Shown one piece after another: positions 60,093 to 64,000 of a stretch of 64,000 nt of DNA. Both the position numbers and the translations under genes were made by a program. Origin of the DNA: Polyangiaceae bacterium UTPRO1 (GTDB lineage Bacteria > Desulfobacterota > Binatia > UTPRO1); NCBI GenBank assembly GCA_002050235.1, contig MWST01000018.1, forward strand, positions 248,001 to 312,000. The letters are read 5' to 3'. How positions within the stretch are numbered: position 1 is the stretch's first letter; every line of letters begins with the position of its first letter. The notes below the pieces were generated by a model, which saw nothing but the letters and a program-made list of their open reading frames with translations, had not been told where the DNA came from and searched no databases.

Positions 60093-60664
60093 GTGATGCC
60101 GAAGAGCCCGAACACCGTGTTGATACCGGGATTGCCACTCGCCATGCCGGCGTTCGACATGTGCCGGAGCCGGGCCTGGAAGCCGATCGCCATGCCGGGT
60201 CGCACTTCGTACTCGACTCCGCCGCCGATGGTCGACGTGAACTGGAGCCGGGTTCCGAGGTTCTGTTTGCGGAGATCGGTGTACACCGCCCCCTCTCCCG
60301 CTTCCAGGAAGGGTCGCAGCGCTGCCTCGCCGAACACGAGGCGGACGAAGAGGGCATTGATGCCGATCTCGAAACTATCGGTCTTGTGCTTGCCGTTATC
60401 GTCGTTGACGTACGCGGCCCAAGGCTCGATCATCCACAACGCGCGGATGCCGTACCGCTCGAACCACCGCGAAGCCGGATCCCATAGCGAAAGGCCCCAA
60501 TAAGGATGGATGGCGTAGTATTGAATGAGGCTCGACGAGTTGATGCCGCCGCCGGCGCGCACGCCCCATTCGCGCAACTCGAGATGCGAACCTGCCGCGG
60601 AGGCTGCTCCCGCCGAGGCGAGCCAGACGAACACGACAGCGACGATCGTACGCACGGTTCGCAT
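60083..60664 (-). CDS. pagL: PagL-like lipid A 3-O-deacylase
   Basis: A 193-aa outer-membrane beta-barrel protein. The signal peptide is about 1-24 (VAVVFVWLASAGAASAA). Near the C-terminus RLRHMSNAGMASGNPGINTV carries the catalytic His168 and Ser170 and the SNAG-x5-NPG motif of PagL. PagL removes the 3-O acyl chain of lipid A and modulates outer-membrane permeability. ATG 60664 stands back to back with the ATG of the divergent gene at 60665. Confidence 0.88.
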   Translation of the reverse strand: MRTVRTIVAVVFVWLASAGAASAAGSHLELREWGVRAGGGINSSSLIQYYAIHPYWGLSLWDPASRWFERYGIRALWMIEPWAAYVNDDNGKHKTDSFEIGINALFVRLVFGEAALRPFLEAGEGAVYTDLRKQNLGTRLQFTSTIGGGVEYEVRPGMAIGFQARLRHMSNAGMASGNPGINTVFGLFGITFR

Positions 60665-61216
60665 ATGGGTGCGAGGCTGTATCCGGAAGCACCCACTGCC
60701 GCAAGCAAGCGGGCGGCGAAACGGCGTGCTATCGCTCGCGGTGCCGCCCCGGCCCTGGTGGGCATGGTCCTTGGCGCTGCCGCAGCGTGCTCGCCGGTAG
60801 CGGCAGCGGGGCCGACCGTCGACGCCGAATGGCGCATTGTCTCCTCGGGCAGCGAGACGACGCCGTCGGAGCTCGCTCTCACGGTGACGGTCGAGAAGGG
60901 CTGGCACGTGAACGCCAATAATCCCGACCGCGCATATCTGATTCCGACGACGCTCGAGATCGACCCGCCGGCCGGCGTCATCGTCCAGGCCATTCGCTAC
61001 CCCGAGCCCGTGATCCAGGCACTCGGTTTCGACCCCGGAGCCATGCTGCGTCTCTACGAGGGCACGTTCACGATCGCGGTGAGAGTGGCGGGCGCACCCC
61101 CCGCGCGCCTCGATGCCACGCTCGGCTATCAAGCGTGCAACGATGCAACGTGCTTGCCGCCGCGGACCGTGTCGGTTCCCTTCGCTGCCGGACGGGTCTC
61201 GGGAGGCGACAAATGA
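60665..61216 (+). CDS. DsbD N-terminal (alpha) domain-like periplasmic protein
   Basis: A protein of about 183 aa with an N-terminal basic stretch and hydrophobic signal (residues about 24-44, ALVGMVLGAAAACSPVAAAG; a lipobox-like AAC is present). The body (WHVNANNPDRAYLIPTTLEI, GYQACNDATCLPPRTVSVPF) matches the DsbD-alpha fold, including the C-x4-C pair that docks with a thioredoxin partner. The membrane domain and thioredoxin tail of full DsbD are absent. It overlaps hslO by 4 bp, and both have redox themes. Confidence 0.82.
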   Translation: MGARLYPEAPTAASKRAAKRRAIARGAAPALVGMVLGAAAACSPVAAAGPTVDAEWRIVSSGSETTPSELALTVTVEKGWHVNANNPDRAYLIPTTLEIDPPAGVIVQAIRYPEPVIQALGFDPGAMLRLYEGTFTIAVRVAGAPPARLDATLGYQACNDATCLPPRTVSVPFAAGRVSGGDK

Positions 61217-62106
61217 GCGGCGGCGACGATGTCCTCCTCCGCGCCAGCGCTGCCGGCGAGACGATCCGCGCCATGGCGGCGATAACGACCGGCGTAGCGG
61301 AGGAAGCGCGCTGCCGCCACGGCACGTATCCGACCGCAACTGCGGCTCTCGGCCGGACGCTCACGGCCGGCCTCCTCCTCGGTTCGACGATGAAGAGCGA
61401 GGACGGGCTGTCCATCGAGCTCGTAGGCGACGGTCCGCTCCGGCGTATTCTGGTGACGACGAGCGGCGGCGGCCGCGTGCGTGGCTATGTCTCGCGACCG
61501 GCGACGCACCTGCCGTCCAAGAACGGCAAGCTGGACGTCGCCGGTGCGATCGGCGGCGGTTGGCTCTGCGTGATGCGAACGCAGCCTTGGAACAAGGAAC
61601 CGTACCGCAGCGTCATGAAACTCGTCTCCGGGGAGATCGCCGCCGACATCACGCACTACCTCGCCACTTCCGAGCAGATACCTTCGGCGACCGCGCTCGG
61701 GGTCTTCGTGAACGCCGACGGCAGCGTCGGTGCCGCGGGCGGCTTTCTCGTGCAGATCTTGCACGGCGCCACAGCGGATCTCGCGGAGCTGGTCGAGCGC
61801 AACGTCGCGGCGCTGCCGCAGGTGACGTCGTTGATCCAGAGCGGCGCCGGGCCCGATGACATCCTCGCCGGCGTACTCGCCGGCCTCCACGTGCGGCGGA
61901 TCTTCGAGGAGCCGGTCTGCTTTGCCTGTTCGTGCTCGCGCGAGCGAGTCCTCGGAGCGCTCCTGCTTCTCGGCACCGAAGAGATCGAGGACATGATCCG
62001 GAAGGACGGCAAGGCGAGCGTACGGTGCGAGTTCTGCGCCGAGGAGTACACGGTCGGCGATTCGGAGCTGCGGATGCTGATCCGCGATGCCGCGGGTTTC
62101 GCCTGA
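61213..62106 (+). CDS. hslO: Redox-regulated chaperone Hsp33
   Basis: A 297-aa holdase activated by oxidation. The N-terminal chaperone core (TAALGRTLTAGLLLGSTMKS) and the C-terminal zinc module are present: FACSCSRERV with C-S-C, then VRCEFCAEEYTV with C-x2-C. The four Cys bind Zn in the reduced form. ATG 61213 overlaps the DsbD-alpha gene stop; GGGAGG is just upstream. Pairing with a periplasmic thiol protein suggests an oxidative-stress operon. Confidence 0.94.
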   Translation: MSGGDDVLLRASAAGETIRAMAAITTGVAEEARCRHGTYPTATAALGRTLTAGLLLGSTMKSEDGLSIELVGDGPLRRILVTTSGGGRVRGYVSRPATHLPSKNGKLDVAGAIGGGWLCVMRTQPWNKEPYRSVMKLVSGEIAADITHYLATSEQIPSATALGVFVNADGSVGAAGGFLVQILHGATADLAELVERNVAALPQVTSLIQSGAGPDDILAGVLAGLHVRRIFEEPVCFACSCSRERVLGALLLLGTEEIEDMIRKDGKASVRCEFCAEEYTVGDSELRMLIRDAAGFA

Positions 62107-62125
62107 GACGGGAAGGACGACGACC

Positions 62126-62572
62126 ATGGACGTTACGCAGGCGCTACTCGGAGAGCACGGTGTCGTACATCTTCTCGTGGAACAGCTCGAGGAGGTGCTC
62201 GAGCGCTATCATACCGCGACCGAGCTTCGCGCCGCGGCCGAGCCCCTGGCGATCACGCTCCTCGGCCATGCTCGCATCGAGGACGAGGCGCTGTTCCAAC
62301 CATACGAGAAGCAAACCGGCTCGCTCGGCCCGTTGAAGTGTCTTCGCCACGAGCACGAGCTCATGGACCGGCAGATTCGCGTGCTGTTCCGCCTGCAGGA
62401 TCCGCAGGCGCTGCGCGCGCAGATCCGCGCCCTGCTCGACGTGATCCGCCGGCATCTAGCGCGCGAGGAAGAGGTGATGTTCAAGGCGGCGCGTGACGCC
62501 ATCGACAAGGGAGAGCTCGAGCACCTCGGTCATCATTGGGCCGAGTTTCGCGGCGTGAAGCTGGGCGACTAG
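62126..62572 (+). CDS. Hemerythrin-like protein
   Basis: A 148-aa four-helix protein: EHGVVHLLVEQLEEVLERYH, then GHARIEDEALFQPYEK, LRHEHELMDRQIR and IRRHLAREEEVMFKAARD. The spaced His and Glu residues (H-x-E, HEHELM, HLAREE) match the di-iron site of hemerythrin-like domains. It may sense or store O2, NO or iron. ATG 62126 is preceded by AAGGA. It is 19 bp after hslO. Confidence 0.88.
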   Translation: MDVTQALLGEHGVVHLLVEQLEEVLERYHTATELRAAAEPLAITLLGHARIEDEALFQPYEKQTGSLGPLKCLRHEHELMDRQIRVLFRLQDPQALRAQIRALLDVIRRHLAREEEVMFKAARDAIDKGELEHLGHHWAEFRGVKLGD

Positions 62573-62581
62573 CGGCGAGTG

Positions 62582-62605
62582 GAACTCGAGCGACGTATCG
62601 AGTTC
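62582..62605. terminator. Hairpin between hemerythrin-like gene and mutS2
   Basis: GAACTCG (62582-62588) pairs with CGAGTTC (62599-62605) across a 10-nt loop, between two convergent genes. There is no U-tract. Confidence 0.4.
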
Positions 62606-62642
62606 GTACCGAGGATACCTGGCGAGGCCGGTCACGGGACGC

Positions 62643-64000
62643 CTAGAGCAGCATTACTACGGTGACACCCGGACCGCCGGCTGCAGGCTCGGCATCCTGG
62701 AACGTGGTCGCGTAGTCGGTTCGGGTGAGGAACTCTGCGACGGCGCGTTTCAAGGCGCCTGTCCCGAGTCCGTGCACGATCCGCACGGAGGTAAGACCGG
62801 CGCTCTGCGCCTGGTCGAGAAAACGTTCGAGCCGTGCGAGTGCTTCGCGGACCCGCATGCCGACGAGATGGAGCTCACTTGCCGGCTCCGCGACGCATCG
62901 TAGTACCCGCTGCGAAGACGGTGCCACGGCTGGGACCGTCGCGTTCGGCAGGCGTCGACACAGGCTCGCAAGCGGTGTCTGGAAGGTCAGCGTTCCGCTT
63001 CTGAGGCGCGCCGTTTCGCCTTGAACCGCGATCAGCTCGCCCCGGATGCTGGTTCCCCGCACCGCGACATCGTCGCCGATTGTCGGGGGCTTGTCATCGG
63101 ACGCCGGCGCTTCAATCGCAGCGGCATGACTGGCGATGGCGGCGGCGGCCTTGCTACCGAAGTCCGCAAGAGCCTGACTCGCGTCCGCGCGTCCAGCATC
63201 GCGATGCCGCTGGCGCACTGCCTCGAGTACCGCGCGTCCTTCGGCTTTGAGGGCGTTCACGAAGGCCCGCGCCTCCGCGAGCTCGCTCGCCCATCGCTGG
63301 CGTCGACGCTCCGAGAGCTCCGCGATCAGCTCGGTATGTCGGGCCGCGAGCTCGGCGAGTGCGGTGCGCTCCTCGACGAGGGCTGAGCGCTCGTCATCGT
63401 AGCGCCGGCGGCTTTCCTCGAGCCGCGCGATGGCGCCCGCGAGCTCGCGCGCCGCACTGCTACGTCCGGCTTCCGCGGCGTCGATCAGGTCTGCGGGGAG
63501 GCGGAGACGGCGTGCCATGGCGAGCCCCAGACTCTCGCCGACCGAACCATAGACCAAACGGTAACGTGGCGTGAAACCCACCGGGTCGACGTCCACCGCG
63601 ACCAGCTCCACTCGCGGCTCGGTCAGCGCGTAGAGCTTCACGGGCGCGTAGTGGGTCGCCGCGGCGACGAGGACGTCGCGTGCCAGCAGCCGGTCGATCA
63701 GCGCTACCGCGAGCGCAGCGCCTTCCTCGGGATCGGTGCCGCCGCCCGGCTCATCGAGGAGCACCAAGGCGGGCGGCGTGAGACGCTCGAGCACATCGAC
63801 GATATTCATTACGTGCGACGAGAACGTGGAGAGGTTGCGCGCGATACTCTGATCGTCGGCCAGGTCCGTGAATATGCCTTCGACCCAAGGAACGACGCTG
63901 CCCTCATCGGCCGGTATAAGGATGCCCGCCCGCGCCATGAGGGTCAGCAGGCCGAGAGTCTTCAACGCCACCGTCTTGCCGCCGGTGTTGGGACCGCTCA
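62643..64000 (-). CDS. mutS2: Endonuclease MutS2, 3' part (5' end outside window)
   Basis: At least 451 codons are visible. The frame runs off the right edge in the Walker A loop (SGPNTGGKTVALKTL). Walker B is ALVLLDEPGGGTDPEEG, followed by the MutS2-type coiled coil (residues with RRRYDDERSALVEERTALAE). The C-terminal Smr nuclease domain is complete (about the last 80 residues, VRIVHGLGTGALKRAVAEFL). The usual DLHG motif is LHLVG here. MutS2 acts in suppression of recombination and in ribosome rescue. It is convergent with the hemerythrin-like gene. Confidence 0.93.
   Translation of the reverse strand, partial: SGPNTGGKTVALKTLGLLTLMARAGILIPADEGSVVPWVEGIFTDLADDQSIARNLSTFSSHVMNIVDVLERLTPPALVLLDEPGGGTDPEEGAALAVALIDRLLARDVLVAAATHYAPVKLYALTEPRVELVAVDVDPVGFTPRYRLVYGSVGESLGLAMARRLRLPADLIDAAEAGRSSAARELAGAIARLEESRRRYDDERSALVEERTALAELAARHTELIAELSERRRQRWASELAEARAFVNALKAEGRAVLEAVRQRHRDAGRADASQALADFGSKAAAAIASHAAAIEAPASDDKPPTIGDDVAVRGTSIRGELIAVQGETARLRSGTLTFQTPLASLCRRLPNATVPAVAPSSQRVLRCVAEPASELHLVGMRVREALARLERFLDQAQSAGLTSVRIVHGLGTGALKRAVAEFLTRTDYATTFQDAEPAAGGPGVTVVMLL

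Noticed and set aside
60665..61339. Minus-strand extension of the PagL gene upstream of 60664
   Set aside because: It lies antisense to the DsbD-alpha gene and would bury the signal peptide in the middle of the protein.

Overview
The window looks like the replication-origin neighbourhood of a Gram-negative, GC-rich bacterium. YidC has the large periplasmic domain, and there are lipoprotein signals, a PagL-like outer-membrane deacylase and a DsbD-type periplasmic domain. The order rsmG-parA-parB-bactofilin-atpF'-atpF-atpH-atpA-atpG-atpD-atpC, with atpZ-atpI-atpB-atpE placed separately, resembles Desulfobacterota (Geobacter-like) genomes. Together with the acyl-CoA genes and the RibBX-type ribB, this suggests a Desulfobacterota- or Binatota-like lineage. 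That placement is an inference from gene order and was not tested by phylogeny.

Left flank (1-10.1 kb): a plus-strand group (SIMPL protein, long coiled-coil protein, glyoxalase II, crotonase) meets a minus-strand run. That run is a TetR regulator abutting two acyl-CoA dehydrogenases, an M14 carboxypeptidase and a DUF255 thioredoxin-domain protein. A 16-bp near-palindrome touching the tetR start codon is a likely operator.

Core (10.9-33.8 kb): one long minus-strand array runs, in transcription order, dnaA, dnaN, gyrB, gyrA, a Cys-rich miniprotein, rpmH, rnpA, yidD, yidC, mnmE, mnmG, rsmG, two parS sites, parA, parB, bactofilin, and the F1 plus b/b' genes of ATP synthase. recF and jag/khpB are missing from their usual places. 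The dnaA-dnaN gap holds a TAG-trinucleotide run next to a GC block and a DnaA-box-like site, and is the best oriC candidate. Gene direction flips just right of dnaA, where hemL-atpZ-atpI-atpB-atpE and a second ParB homologue run rightward.

Right half (38-64 kb): mixed-strand genes for the envelope and metabolism. They include a CNNM/CBS transporter, two small paralogous proteins flanking glutamate-cysteine ligase, two L,D-transpeptidases and a SPOR-tailed D,D-carboxypeptidase. A glycerolipid-like module holds a GlpD-type dehydrogenase, an alkyl-DHAP-synthase-like flavoenzyme, an atypical FGGY kinase and a HAD hydrolase. Also present are an MFE-2-like SDR, glmU-glmS, a ribB fused to a GTP cyclohydrolase II domain without its zinc cysteines, PagL, a DsbD-alpha domain protein, Hsp33, a hemerythrin-like protein, and the 3' part of mutS2 running off the right edge.

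The genes are tightly packed, with many ATGA or TGATG overlaps. I found no tRNA, rRNA, CRISPR array, transposase or prophage gene. Start codons were adjusted from the longest open frame using Shine-Dalgarno spacing, overlaps and family N-termini; those choices are stated per gene.
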